A stretch of DNA of 20,462 nucleotides from Pseudomonadota bacterium (GTDB lineage: Bacteria; Pseudomonadota; Alphaproteobacteria; CACIAM-22H2). The notes beneath the pieces were generated by a model. The model was not told the DNA's origin, ran no database searches, and worked only from the letters and a program-made list of their open reading frames with translations. Location: NCBI GenBank assembly GCA_020161965.1, contig JAIUNH010000011.1, forward strand, positions 1-20,462, written 5' to 3'. A program made the position numbers and the translations under genes. Each line of letters opens with the position of its first letter. Within the stretch, counting starts at the first letter, position 1. Shown piece by piece: positions 6,725-13,499 of the stretch.

Positions 6725-8668
6725 ATGGCGGAGTTCGAAGACGATCCGGAATCGATTGGCATTGCGCGCCCGATGGGCCGCGTGTTCGGCGACATCGCAC
6801 AAGAACGGTTGAGCCGGCGCGCGTTGCTGGGCGGGGCGGCTGCTGCGGGGCTCGCGGCGGCGCTGCCCGAAGAAGCGCAGGCGCAGGCCGGGCGCTCGTC
6901 GTTGAAATTCGCCGACGCCGACAGCGTGATGAACGCGCAAGATCGCGTCGCCCCCGGCTATAAGCGCAGCTTCGTCATCAAATGGGGCGATCCGCTGTTT
7001 GCCGACGCGCCCGGCTTCGATCCGCGCGCGCAAAGCGGCGCCAAGCAGGAACGCCAATTCGGCTACAACAACGATTTCATGGCGTTCTTCCCGCTGCCCT
7101 ATGGCTCGCGCAGCTCGACGCGCGGCTTGCTGCATGTGAATCACGAGTACTGCAACGGGAACCTCATGTTCCCGGGTATCGGCGAGCGCGGCAACCAAAC
7201 CAAAGAGCAATGCGAAGTCGAGATGGCAGCACACGGCCTATCGACGATCGAGGTCGCGAAGATCGGTGGCGAGTGGCGCTTCGTGCGCGACAGCAAGTTC
7301 AATCGCCGCCTGTCGGGCTCGGGCGAGATGTTCCACGTGTCCGGCCCGGCGGCGGGCCATCCGCGCTTGCGCTCCAACGAGGATCGCACCGGCACGCTGG
7401 TCGTCGGCACGCTGAACAACTGTGCCGGTGGCGTCACGCCGTGGGGGACGGTTCTGTCGGGCGAAGAAAACTTCAACGGCTATTTCGGCGGCGACGCGGC
7501 TAAAACGCCCGAGGCGCGCAACCACGCGCGCTACGGTGTGCAGGCCTATCAAGGCGCACCCTGGGCGACGTATTTCGAGCGCTTCAACGTCGAGAAGAAC
7601 CCGAACGAGCCCAATCGCTATGGCTGGGTCGTCGAATACGATCCCTACGATCCGAAATCCTCGCCGGTGAAGCGCACGGCCTTGGGCCGCTTCAAGCATG
7701 AAGGGGCGACCTGCGTCGTATGTCCCGATGGGCGCGTCGCGGTTTATTCCGGCGACGACGAGCGCTTCGAATATGTCTATCGCTTCGTCTCGTCGGGCAA
7801 GTTCGATCCCAAGAACCGCCGCGCCAATCGCGATCTGCTCGACGAGGGCACATTGTCGGTCGCGCGCTTCGATGCGGATGGTTCGTTGCGCTGGCTGCCG
7901 CTCGTCCATGGTCAAGGACCGCTCACCGCCGCCAACGGTTTCGAAACCCAAGCCGACGTGCTGATCGAAGCGCGCCGGGCGGCCGATCTGGTCGGCGCCA
8001 CGCCGATGGATCGTCCGGAGGACGTCGAGACCAATCCCGTAACGGGGCGCACCTATGTGATGTGCACCTATAACGAACGCCGTGCGGCGGCGGATGCGGC
8101 CGAGGCGCGCACGCGCGTCAACCCCGCCAATCCGCGCGTGGGCAGCCGCACGGGCCATGTCGTCGAGATGATTCCGCCCGGCGGGCGCGGGGCGAAGGCC
8201 GATCACGCCGCCGACGTGTTCCGTTGGGATATTTTCCTGATGGGCGGCGATCCCGCCGATCCGGCGTCCGGCGCCAAGTATGGTGCCGGCGTGGGGCCGA
8301 ATGGCTGGCTCGCGGCCCCCGACAACGTCGCCTTCGATCCGAAGGGGCGCATGTGGATCTCGACCGACGGCATGCCCACGCAAGCCTCGCCCGCCCGCGC
8401 CGACGGTTTGTTCGGCACCGATACCGAAGGGCCGGGGCGTGCGGTGACCAAGCGCATCTACGGCGCACCGTCGGGGGCGGAAGTCTGCGGGCCGTGTTTC
8501 ACGCCCGACGGCAAGACGCTGTTCCTCGCCATCCAGCATCCGGGCGAGGCGCGCGGCTCGAATTACGAGAACCCGTCGACGCGCTGGCCGGATTTCCGCG
8601 ACGATTGGCCGCCGCGCCCGTCGGTGATCGCGGTCGAGAAGATCGACGGCGGCGAGATCGGCTCTTAG
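6725..8668 (+). CDS. PhoX-family (DUF839) Tat-exported phosphatase
   Basis: 647-residue secreted protein of the PhoX/DUF839 family. Characterised members are calcium- and iron-dependent alkaline phosphatases releasing phosphate from organic esters in the periplasm. An N-terminal Tat signal is visible (LSRRALLGGAAAAGLAAALP, then AQA, residues about 35-58). Family marks include GYNNDFMAFFPL and LLHVNHEYCNG near residues 115-145, NNCAGGVTPWGTVLSGEENF at about 229-248, the DDERFEYVYRF strand near 340, APDNVAFDPKGRMWISTDG near 530-550, and CGPCFTPDGKTLFLAIQHPGE near 587-607. Domain order and length fit PhoX. The ATG follows GGGGGAGGG. Its last four bases (TTAG) are shared with the stop of the convergent gene. 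Proximity to phosphonate genes fits phosphorus scavenging. Some DUF839 proteins are not demonstrated phosphatases, so the activity is inferred. Confidence 0.88.
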   Translation: MAEFEDDPESIGIARPMGRVFGDIAQERLSRRALLGGAAAAGLAAALPEEAQAQAGRSSLKFADADSVMNAQDRVAPGYKRSFVIKWGDPLFADAPGFDPRAQSGAKQERQFGYNNDFMAFFPLPYGSRSSTRGLLHVNHEYCNGNLMFPGIGERGNQTKEQCEVEMAAHGLSTIEVAKIGGEWRFVRDSKFNRRLSGSGEMFHVSGPAAGHPRLRSNEDRTGTLVVGTLNNCAGGVTPWGTVLSGEENFNGYFGGDAAKTPEARNHARYGVQAYQGAPWATYFERFNVEKNPNEPNRYGWVVEYDPYDPKSSPVKRTALGRFKHEGATCVVCPDGRVAVYSGDDERFEYVYRFVSSGKFDPKNRRANRDLLDEGTLSVARFDADGSLRWLPLVHGQGPLTAANGFETQADVLIEARRAADLVGATPMDRPEDVETNPVTGRTYVMCTYNERRAAADAAEARTRVNPANPRVGSRTGHVVEMIPPGGRGAKADHAADVFRWDIFLMGGDPADPASGAKYGAGVGPNGWLAAPDNVAFDPKGRMWISTDGMPTQASPARADGLFGTDTEGPGRAVTKRIYGAPSGAEVCGPCFTPDGKTLFLAIQHPGEARGSNYENPSTRWPDFRDDWPPRPSVIAVEKIDGGEIGS

Positions 8669-9435
8669 CCGTCGTTCGCCGAAAGCTGGGCCTGAAGCTG
8701 CGCCGACAACGCGTTTTGTACGGCGTTGGGGGGTGCGGCTTCGGGCCGGCGGCCGCGTGCGACGACGATGCCTTCGGTGAATTCCGCACCCGACACGCGC
8801 CCGCGCGTGTCGGTGACGCCGTCGAGGTCGAGGCGCTGGGCGACTTCGCCCGCCGTGCGTGCGCGCTTGGCGTCGCGATCGTGGAACACGGCGCGGTTGG
8901 CCTTGGCCGCGACCGGCAGTACGCGATTGGCCGGCTGGTCGGGATTGGCTTCGGCGGCCTTGATCAGGCGCACGGCACCCGACGCGCCCAGGAAATGCGC
9001 CGCGTAGACCTCTTGATAGGTCGGCTCGCGGCCCAGCGCCTTTTGCAAACTGTTGCGATTGGTCTTCGACAATTCGCCCGCCATCGCGGCGGCGAGTTTC
9101 GCGTCTTTGCGCAGGGCAAGAATTGCCGATCGGTCCTCGGCACTCGGCACTTCGTTCCGGCCGGTGACGGGATCCTTCGTGATTTTCTTCGCCGCGTCGC
9201 CCATGCCGTATTTGGCGCCGTGGCGGCGCACCAGCTCCATCCAGGTCTGTTCGGTGAACTGGAAAAGCCCCGTGGCGCTGGAATTCGGGTTCTTGGCGTC
9301 GGTTTTCAGGCCGCTTTCGCGCCGCGCGGTCGCCAGCAGCTCGGCGAAGCCGGCCGTGCCCCGGCGCGCGGGCTCGGCCAGAGCCTGGCGGATCGCGGCG
9401 GGGGCGGGGCGGGTGGCGATGGTTTCGACGGTCAT
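8665..9435 (-). CDS. Lytic-transglycosylase-like (SLT-fold) protein
   Basis: 256 residues from the ATG at 9435. Residues about 28-150 look like a soluble-lytic-transglycosylase domain. The catalytic glutamate would be E40 in ATARRESGLK, followed by the characteristic SATGLFQFTEQTW (54-66), and later EPTYQEVYAAHFLGASGA resembles the family's C-terminal helix. Such enzymes cleave the MurNAc-GlcNAc bond of peptidoglycan with 1,6-anhydro product formation, often to open the wall for assemblies such as flagella. No signal peptide is obvious at this start. Starting upstream at 9534 adds an arginine-rich segment that does not look like a leader either, so export is uncertain. The C-terminal 100 residues are low-complexity and unassigned. 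No strong ribosome site precedes 9435. The stop overlaps that of the PhoX-family gene by 4 bp. Confidence 0.78.
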   Translation of the reverse strand: MTVETIATRPAPAAIRQALAEPARRGTAGFAELLATARRESGLKTDAKNPNSSATGLFQFTEQTWMELVRRHGAKYGMGDAAKKITKDPVTGRNEVPSAEDRSAILALRKDAKLAAAMAGELSKTNRNSLQKALGREPTYQEVYAAHFLGASGAVRLIKAAEANPDQPANRVLPVAAKANRAVFHDRDAKRARTAGEVAQRLDLDGVTDTRGRVSGAEFTEGIVVARGRRPEAAPPNAVQNALSAQLQAQLSANDG

Positions 9436-9583
9436 TGCAAGCAGGGTATCGCAACCCCCGTGCCAAAGTCTCGAGATCGCCGGAAAGCGCGGTTTTCGGG
9501 CCTCAAAACGTGGCCGGAAAACCCGCCGCATCAATCGCTTGCGAAGGGCGGCCAGGGGCGGTATAGGGACGGCCCCGCACGGT

Positions 9584-9660
9584 CGGAGCGTAGCTCAGCC
9601 TGGTAGAGCACTAGCTTCGGGAGCTAGGGGCCGGAGGTTCGAATCCTCTCGCTCCGACCA
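9584..9660 (+). tRNA. tRNA-Pro (anticodon CGG)
   Basis: A complete 77-nt cloverleaf. The acceptor stem CGGAGCG (9584-9590) pairs with CGCTCCG (9650-9656), followed by discriminator A and an encoded CCA. The D arm has TAGCTCAGCCTGGTAGAGCA. The anticodon stem CTAGC/GCTAG encloses loop TTCGGGA, so the anticodon is CGG (reads CCG, proline). The T arm contains GGTTCGAATCC. There is no duplicated 3' end or integrase nearby, so no sign of use as an attachment site. Confidence 0.97.
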
Positions 9661-9662
9661 GC

Positions 9663-9680
9663 GGATTTCCCGAAAAATCC
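9663..9680 (+). terminator. Short hairpin after tRNA-Pro
   Basis: GGATTT, loop CCCGAA, AAATCC: a perfect 6-bp stem directly after the tRNA CCA end and just before the 3' end of the convergent regulator gene. There is no T tract, so terminator function is only a guess from position. Confidence 0.3.
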
Positions 9681-9686
9681 ATCCCT

Positions 9687-10715
9687 TCACGCGGGCGGCG
9701 GTGCCGCCGCCCCCGCGTTCGCGCGCATCGCCGCCGCCATCGCCATGCGGGCGAGAGCGGGCAGGCATTTAACGCCCAGCTTCTTCATGATCGCGGCGCG
9801 GTGGCCTTCGACCGTGCGGCGGCTGATGCCCAAATCGACCGCGATATTCTTGCTGGGGTGGCCCGCCAGCACGAGATCCAGAATCTCGCGCTGGCGCTTG
9901 CTGAGGCCGTCGAGGCGCCGCGCCGAATCTTCCGCATCGGGCATGTCGGCGGGCAAGCTGATCTCGATCGATGGTTCATCGTCCGCGACGTGCGCATCTT
10001 CGGCGACGCTTTCCTCCGACGCGCCAAGGCGCGTGGCGAGCGTATCAAGCTTGCGGTCGAGACGCGCCAGGATCTCGCGCGCACGGGTGGGATCGTCGAT
10101 ACGCGCCAGCATGTCGCGCATCGGCGTCAGGTTCCGGGCGAAGCGGCGCAGCGCGTCGCCCGCCTCCGAAATATCCTGTGCCTGTCGTTTCCGGTCGCCG
10201 ATATCGACGTAAGTGACGACCACGCCGTCGATCGCACCGGACTCCGAGCGATAGGGCATCGCGCGACGCGCGAACCACGTGCCGCACGAAGTTTGGATTT
10301 CACGTTCCACCGGCGCGCCGTCGCGCAGCACGTCGCGCGCATCGTCCTGTAGGTCGCGATCGGCGGCGAGTGACGCCATTTCCGTCGCCGGCTTGCCGAC
10401 ATCGCCAATCAACAGGCCGAACAACACGCTCGCCGCCGGCGTGAACACGCGGATCGTCAGCGTGCGGTCCAGAAACAGGGCGGGCACGTCCAGGCTGAAC
10501 AAAAGGTTGCGCAGATCACGCGACAAAGCGCGCTGGCGCGCCAAATCCGCGCGCAGCTTTTCGTTGGCGGCGGCCAGTTCGGCCGGCGACGCGCTTCCCG
10601 GTCCATGGCCGTTCCGGGGCACGCGAACATAGGCCTTCGATTCGCCGAGCAGAATCGCAGGCAGGGAAGGGGCGCCCATACGGGCAACGGCGAAATGGTT
10701 GGCGTTCTTATTCAT
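9687..10715 (-). CDS. PAS-domain regulator with FixJ/LuxR-type HTH
   Basis: 342 residues. A heptad-like helical stretch at about 45-68 (ELAAANEKLRADLARQRALS) precedes a PAS domain at about 70-175 (LDVPALFLDRTLTIRVFTPAA, then VVVTYVDIGDRKR). This PAS resembles those in CheB/CheR-type fusion proteins. A linker with another helical region follows, then a C-terminal LuxR-type HTH at 271-325. Its GISRRTVEGHRAAIMKKLG and KCLPALARMAM closely resemble the FixJ DNA-binding domain. There is no phosphoacceptor receiver domain, so the signal is probably sensed directly by PAS. The ATG follows AAGGAGCG. It is divergent from the envelope-gene cluster, where four copies of a box containing GTAKWTTCC occur, and I infer it binds them. 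The PAS ligand or cofactor cannot be read; no haem or flavin signature is obvious. Confidence 0.85.
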   Translation of the reverse strand: MNKNANHFAVARMGAPSLPAILLGESKAYVRVPRNGHGPGSASPAELAAANEKLRADLARQRALSRDLRNLLFSLDVPALFLDRTLTIRVFTPAASVLFGLLIGDVGKPATEMASLAADRDLQDDARDVLRDGAPVEREIQTSCGTWFARRAMPYRSESGAIDGVVVTYVDIGDRKRQAQDISEAGDALRRFARNLTPMRDMLARIDDPTRAREILARLDRKLDTLATRLGASEESVAEDAHVADDEPSIEISLPADMPDAEDSARRLDGLSKRQREILDLVLAGHPSKNIAVDLGISRRTVEGHRAAIMKKLGVKCLPALARMAMAAAMRANAGAAAPPPA

Positions 10716-10758
10716 GCGAAATCGCTCCTTCGGTTTCGCCGGCGAGGGGGTTCGCCGG
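10716..10758 (-). promoter_or_regulatory. Two leader hairpins before the PAS-HTH gene
   Basis: In the leader of the regulator, GCGAAA (10734-10739 on minus) and TTTCGC (10716-10721) form a 6-bp inverted repeat ending at the ATG, with the Shine-Dalgarno AAGGAG in its loop. Immediately upstream, CCGGCGA and TCGCCGG (10739-10745 and 10752-10758) form a perfect 7-bp stem with a 6-nt loop. Translational control is possible, but stability is uncalculated. Confidence 0.35.
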
Positions 10759-10943
10759 GCCGCTTATCGAGCTCTATGCGCCGACGGGCCGGACCCGCCT
10801 TGATCGAAACGCCCGCCTTGGATCGCAGGCGAATGCGGCGAAATCTGGCCGATTCGCGGCAACGAAGAAGGCAAGTTCGTGGAAATGCGTACGTAACAGC
10901 GCGAATTGCGGTTCGCCTGCGGATGCACGGGAGAATTTTCCGC

Positions 10944-10991
10944 GCGGGTATTTTCCGGGGCTGATGCGCGCGCGACCGCGTTTCCTAACTT
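10944..10991 (+). promoter_or_regulatory. Shared box A plus -10-like element, upstream of DUF883-like gene
   Basis: Box GCGGGTATTTTCCGGGGCTG (10944-10963) and element CCTAACTT (10984-10991), 20 nt apart. The box is identical to copy B at 18 of 20 positions. It ends 84 bp before the ATG at 11048. The ATTTTCC part also occurs just upstream, at about 10934-10941. I read the box as an activator site covering the -35 region and the second element as the -10. Confidence 0.65.
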
Positions 10992-11047
10992 GCCGTGACA
11001 CCCGGGCGACCGCGTTCGTCGATCGCCCTTTCACGATGGAGAAGCGC

Positions 11048-11362
11048 ATGAGCAAGAACACCGAAGCGTCGGCCGCCGATCTGGCCGCCGATATCGCCGC
11101 GTTGCGCGACGATGTCGCCAAGCTCGCCACCTCGCTCGGTAAGGTCGCCAAAGCGCGCGCGAGCGACGCGGGCGAAACCGCCGCCGATGCGGGATCCGCC
11201 ATTACGGAGAAGCTTGCCGACACGGCGGCCGGCGCGCAGAAGCAATTGCGCGTGGTGGGCGCAAAGCTCGAATCCGGGATCGAACAACATCCGATGGCGG
11301 CGATGCTGATCGCGTTCGGCGTCGGCCTGTCGCTGGCGATGGCGGCCCGCGCGCGCGAATAA
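11048..11362 (+). CDS. DUF883/ElaB-YqjD-like inner-membrane-anchored protein
   Basis: 104 residues. Residues 8-75 are an alanine-rich amphipathic helix (AADLAADIAALRDDVAKLATSLGKV, then ITEKLADTAAGAQKQL), likely coiled coil. The C-terminal IEQHPMAAMLIAFGVGLSLAMAAR (78-101) is a single membrane anchor. This is the architecture of ElaB/YqjD/DUF883 proteins, where the 'HP' before the anchor is typical. E. coli members bind ribosomes at the membrane in stationary phase; that role is not shown here. The start at 11048 is chosen because GGAGAAGCGC precedes it. Upstream in-frame ATGs at 10964 and 11036 would add an arginine-rich extension running into box A or its leader. The next gene starts 3 bp after its stop. 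Confidence 0.78.
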   Translation: MSKNTEASAADLAADIAALRDDVAKLATSLGKVAKARASDAGETAADAGSAITEKLADTAAGAQKQLRVVGAKLESGIEQHPMAAMLIAFGVGLSLAMAARARE

Positions 11363-11365
11363 CCG

Positions 11366-11809
11366 ATGCTCGCCCCGCTGATGGGTCTCGCCTTGGATGC
11401 CGTCGCGCGCGGCGGCATCCGTCCGCTGGTGACGGTCGCCGCTTGCGCGACCGCCCTGGCGTTCGGTTGCGTGGCGCTCGGCTTCGCGACCAAGGCGGGA
11501 TTCGAGGCGCTGCTTTTGCGTATGGACGGCATCGACGCGGCACTCGTGGTCGCGGCGATCTATGCCGGACTCGCGATCGCGGTTTGGCCGGCGAGCGTGC
11601 TGGCGCGGCGCTGGATGGCGCGGCGCGATCCGCCGTCGGCGATCCCGGAAGACGATATCGATGCGTTGCTGCCCTTGCTCGAACGCGGTGGACGGGAATC
11701 CGCCGCACTCGCGCAGATTCTCAAAACCGGTCGCAACTTGCCGCCGTTCCCGATGATCGCGTTGGCCGTGGCCGGCGGCCTGGTCGCCGGGCGCGGCGTT
11801 TCGAAATGA
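11366..11809 (+). CDS. Small integral membrane protein, partner of the DUF883-like gene
   Basis: 147 residues with hydrophobic segments at about 18-42 and 56-80, a polar cytoplasmic-looking region (RRWMARRDPPSAIPEDDIDALLPLLERGG), and a third hydrophobic stretch at about 128-142. I do not recognise a family. Its place 3 bp after a DUF883-like gene recalls the yqjD-yqjE type pairing, where the second gene encodes a small holin-like membrane protein. The ATG at 11366 has no strong ribosome site, which fits translational coupling to the gene before. An alternative ATG at codon 6 is possible. The function is unknown; a role in envelope stress is inferred only from neighbours. Confidence 0.7.
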   Translation: MLAPLMGLALDAVARGGIRPLVTVAACATALAFGCVALGFATKAGFEALLLRMDGIDAALVVAAIYAGLAIAVWPASVLARRWMARRDPPSAIPEDDIDALLPLLERGGRESAALAQILKTGRNLPPFPMIALAVAGGLVAGRGVSK

Positions 11810-11842
11810 ACGAAGCAATCAACCTCAAAAAAGGAGACCAAA

Positions 11843-12007
11843 ATGACGCTCGGAACATTTCTGATCATCCTGTTGATCATTGCGCTGCTGGGCGGGTTCA
11901 GCGGCCGCTTTGGCGGCTACGGCTATGGCTACGGCCATGGCGGCGTGGGCGTGCTCGGCACGGTGCTGATCGTGCTCGTCGTGCTCGCCCTGCTGGGAAA
12001 GATATGA
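11843..12007 (+). CDS. DUF3309-family tiny membrane protein
   Basis: 54 residues: MTLGTFLIILLIIALLGGF, a glycine/tyrosine-rich turn (GRFGGYGYGYGHGG), then VLGTVLIVLVVLALLGKI. Two hydrophobic helices joined by a Gly-Tyr loop are the whole DUF3309 architecture, common in proteobacteria and of unknown function. A strong ribosome site, AAAAAAGGAGACC, precedes the ATG at 11843. It lies 33 bp after the previous gene, so it is probably the third gene of that operon. The next shared promoter box starts 12 bp after its stop. Confidence 0.85.
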   Translation: MTLGTFLIILLIIALLGGFSGRFGGYGYGYGHGGVGVLGTVLIVLVVLALLGKI

Positions 12008-12019
12008 GGCCCGCTGGCC

Positions 12020-12066
12020 GCGCGTAGTTTCCGGGGCTGCCGCCATTGAGCGGCGGCGCCTAGCTT
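12020..12066 (+). promoter_or_regulatory. Shared box B plus -10-like element, upstream of duplicated-domain lipoprotein
   Basis: Box GCGCGTAGTTTCCGGGGCTG (12020-12039) and element CCTAGCTT (12059-12066), 19 nt apart. The box ends 89 bp before the ATG at 12129. A GCCGCC/GGCGGC inverted repeat (12039-12057) fills the spacer. Same reading as copy A. Confidence 0.65.
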
Positions 12067-12128
12067 TCATCGAGGCGCGTTCGCATTCATCGATGCGCAA
12101 GGCGCCGATCATTCAAGGGAGAATCCGC

Positions 12129-12608
12129 ATGAAGATCCAATCTCGACTCCGCGCCATGGGCGCGTTCGCCGCGGTCGCCGTCGCGGGCCTGACAGTGGCG
12201 GCTTGCACGGGCCCCGCAGCACCAGTGCAGACGCAGGCGAGCAATCCCACCGTCACCTACACCTATCGGTCGGATCAGGATCTGATCCAGGCGAACCGCG
12301 CCGCCGCGACGCATTGCGCGCGCTACAGCGCGGTCCCGCAGACCATGCGCTTCTTCGGCGAGCCCAGCGGCGAACGCAGCGTCGTGTTCGACTGCGTGCC
12401 GGCGACCCCGGTTGTGGCGGTGGCGCCCGTCGCGGTGGCGCCCGCCCCCGCGCTCAGCTTCACCTACGCGCAGGATCAGGAATTGCTGCAGGGCACGCGC
12501 AGCGCCCAGCTCCAATGCGCGAATGCCGGCATGCAGCAAGCGCTGACCGGCATCGTGGCCAACGTCAACGGCACGAAGACCGCGACGTTCCAGTGTGTGC
12601 CGCGCTAA
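12129..12608 (+). CDS. Lipoprotein with tandem duplicated cysteine-pair domain
   Basis: 159 residues. A lipoprotein signal with lipobox VAAC places the lipidated cysteine at C26. The mature part holds two copies of one unit: residues 41-91 (TYTYRSDQDLIQANRAAATHC, then FDCVP) and 109-158 (SFTYAQDQELLQGTRSAQLQC, then FQCVP). The cysteines are spaced identically, 26 residues apart in each copy (C63/C89 and C130/C156), suggesting one disulphide per unit. A Pro/Ala/Val linker (92-108) joins them. I do not recognise the family. The start at 12129 follows AAGGGAGA and gives a proper lipoprotein leader; the upstream in-frame ATG at 12093 would spoil it. The likely location is the periplasmic face of a membrane. 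It is first of three consecutive lipoprotein genes. Confidence 0.8.
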   Translation: MKIQSRLRAMGAFAAVAVAGLTVAACTGPAAPVQTQASNPTVTYTYRSDQDLIQANRAAATHCARYSAVPQTMRFFGEPSGERSVVFDCVPATPVVAVAPVAVAPAPALSFTYAQDQELLQGTRSAQLQCANAGMQQALTGIVANVNGTKTATFQCVPR

Positions 12609-12640
12609 CGCGCGGCGAACCCTAACGACGGAGGAAAGCT

Positions 12641-12883
12641 ATGAAACGCACCATTCTCGCGACAGGATTGTTGGGCGCCGGCTTGATGTTGGGCGCTTGC
12701 GGCGACACGACGGGCGATCGCGCGTTGAGCGGCGCCGGGATCGGTGCGGGCGCCGGCGCGCTGGGCGGCTTGCTGCTCGGCGCGCCCGTGGAAGGCGCGA
12801 TCATCGGCGGTGCCGCCGGTGCGGGCGTCGGCGCGCTGACCGACAAGGACAAGGTCAATCTGGGCCGTCCGATCTGGCGCTGA
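12641..12883 (+). CDS. Glycine-zipper lipoprotein
   Basis: 80 residues. The lipobox LGAC gives lipidated C20. Residues 30-65 are a glycine-zipper repeat (GAGIGAGAGALGGLLLGAPV, then GAIIGGAAGAGVGAL), the pattern seen in small outer-membrane lipoproteins of the SlyB/YMGG-like type. Such proteins tend to associate with membranes and OmpA-like partners. The ATG follows GGAGGAAAGCT, 32 bp after the preceding gene, so an operon is likely. An OmpA-like lipoprotein gene follows 44 bp later, consistent with a joint envelope role (inference). Confidence 0.82.
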   Translation: MKRTILATGLLGAGLMLGACGDTTGDRALSGAGIGAGAGALGGLLLGAPVEGAIIGGAAGAGVGALTDKDKVNLGRPIWR

Positions 12884-12897
12884 CCGGATCGCGGCTA

Positions 12898-12912
12898 TTC
12901 GATTCAATCGAA
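12898..12912. repeat. Perfect 15-bp palindrome before the OmpA-like gene
   Basis: TTCGATT-C-AATCGAA, seven-base perfect arms around one base, centred 23 bp before the ATG at 12928 and just upstream of the ribosome site CGGGAG. It could be an operator. As RNA the 1-nt loop makes a tight hairpin unlikely without opening pairs. Confidence 0.45.
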
Positions 12913-12927
12913 CCCGGGAGAACAACC

Positions 12928-13410
12928 ATGACGGTGTCATCGTTCGTGCCGCGCGCGCTCGCGGTCGTTTTGGCCGCGGGCGCGGTCGTGGGATGCAGCC
13001 AATGGACGGGGCAATCGGCAGCACCGTCGCAAAACGCCGCCAATCCCGAACTCGCCGGCGCCTGGTACGAGGTCTTTTTCGATACCAATAGCGCCGACAT
13101 CAACGACCGCGGCCGCGTGATCGTGCGCAGCGTCGCCTATGTCGCGACGAACAATCCCGACGCGCGCGTCACCGTCATCGGCAAGGCCGATCGCGTGGGC
13201 ACGCAAGCGACGAACATGACGCTCTCGCAACGCCGCGCGGATGCGGTGCGCGGCGCGCTGGTTGCGGCGGGTGTGCCGGCCCAGCGCATTGTCATGAGCT
13301 GGACCGGCGAGGGCAATCCGACGGTCGCGACACCCGACGAAACGACCGAGCGTCGCAACCGCGTGGTCGACGTGACGGTCGTCAAGCAGATGGCGTCCAA
13401 CGCCAATTGA
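12928..13410 (+). CDS. OmpA-family peptidoglycan-associated lipoprotein
   Basis: 160 residues. The lipobox VVGC gives lipidated C23. Residues about 45-155 form an OmpA C-terminal domain: YEVFFDTNSADINDRGR, VTVIGKADRVGT, MTLSQRRADAVRGALVAAGV, and the final TTERRNRVVDVTV. An aspartate in the first motif and an arginine in the last are the usual diaminopimelate-binding pair. It would tether the outer membrane to peptidoglycan. It is shorter than Pal and lies apart from tol genes, so it is better seen as a generic OmpA-like stress lipoprotein. The start at 12928 follows CGGGAGAACAACC and gives a clean leader. It is the last gene of the three-lipoprotein run, with a strong terminator 25 bp downstream. 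Confidence 0.88.
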   Translation: MTVSSFVPRALAVVLAAGAVVGCSQWTGQSAAPSQNAANPELAGAWYEVFFDTNSADINDRGRVIVRSVAYVATNNPDARVTVIGKADRVGTQATNMTLSQRRADAVRGALVAAGVPAQRIVMSWTGEGNPTVATPDETTERRNRVVDVTVVKQMASNAN

Positions 13411-13435
13411 CGCGCCGGCGATCCGCGCAAACGAA

Positions 13436-13465
13436 ACGGCCCGGCACCGCAAGGTGCCGGGCCGT
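13436..13465. terminator. Bidirectional hairpin terminator
   Basis: ACGGCCCGGCACC, loop GCAA, then the exact complement: a perfect 13-bp stem with a GNRA tetraloop. It lies between the converging OmpA-like (+) and BON (-) genes. There is no T tract on either side, but the stem is very strong. Confidence 0.75.
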
Positions 13466-13499
13466 CGCCGTTCAGGCCGGGAGAGGGGGAGGAACGGCC

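Larger units (their letters stand above)
10716..11047. other. Divergent intergenic region between PAS-HTH regulator and DUF883-like gene
   Basis: About 330 bp without a convincing gene. It holds the two leader hairpins of the regulator (10716-10758), the shared 20-bp box with its downstream element (10944-10991), and the untranslated leader of the DUF883-like gene. The middle part, about 10760-10940, shows no feature I can support. It has the GC-rich composition of the rest of the window. Confidence 0.6.

Noticed and set aside
9584..9660. tRNA-Pro as an integration site for a genomic island
   Set aside because: No integrase, no repeated tRNA 3' end, and no composition shift follows it; the downstream genes look like ordinary chromosomal genes.
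10964..11047. Upstream in-frame starts for the DUF883-like protein
   Set aside because: They would make an arginine-rich extension starting at the edge of box A. The ATG at 11048 has the ribosome site and gives the family N-terminus.
12039..12057. GCCGCC/GGCGGC hairpin as the terminator of the DUF3309 operon
   Set aside because: It has no T tract, a short stem, and lies inside the spacer of promoter B, so I do not list it as a terminator.
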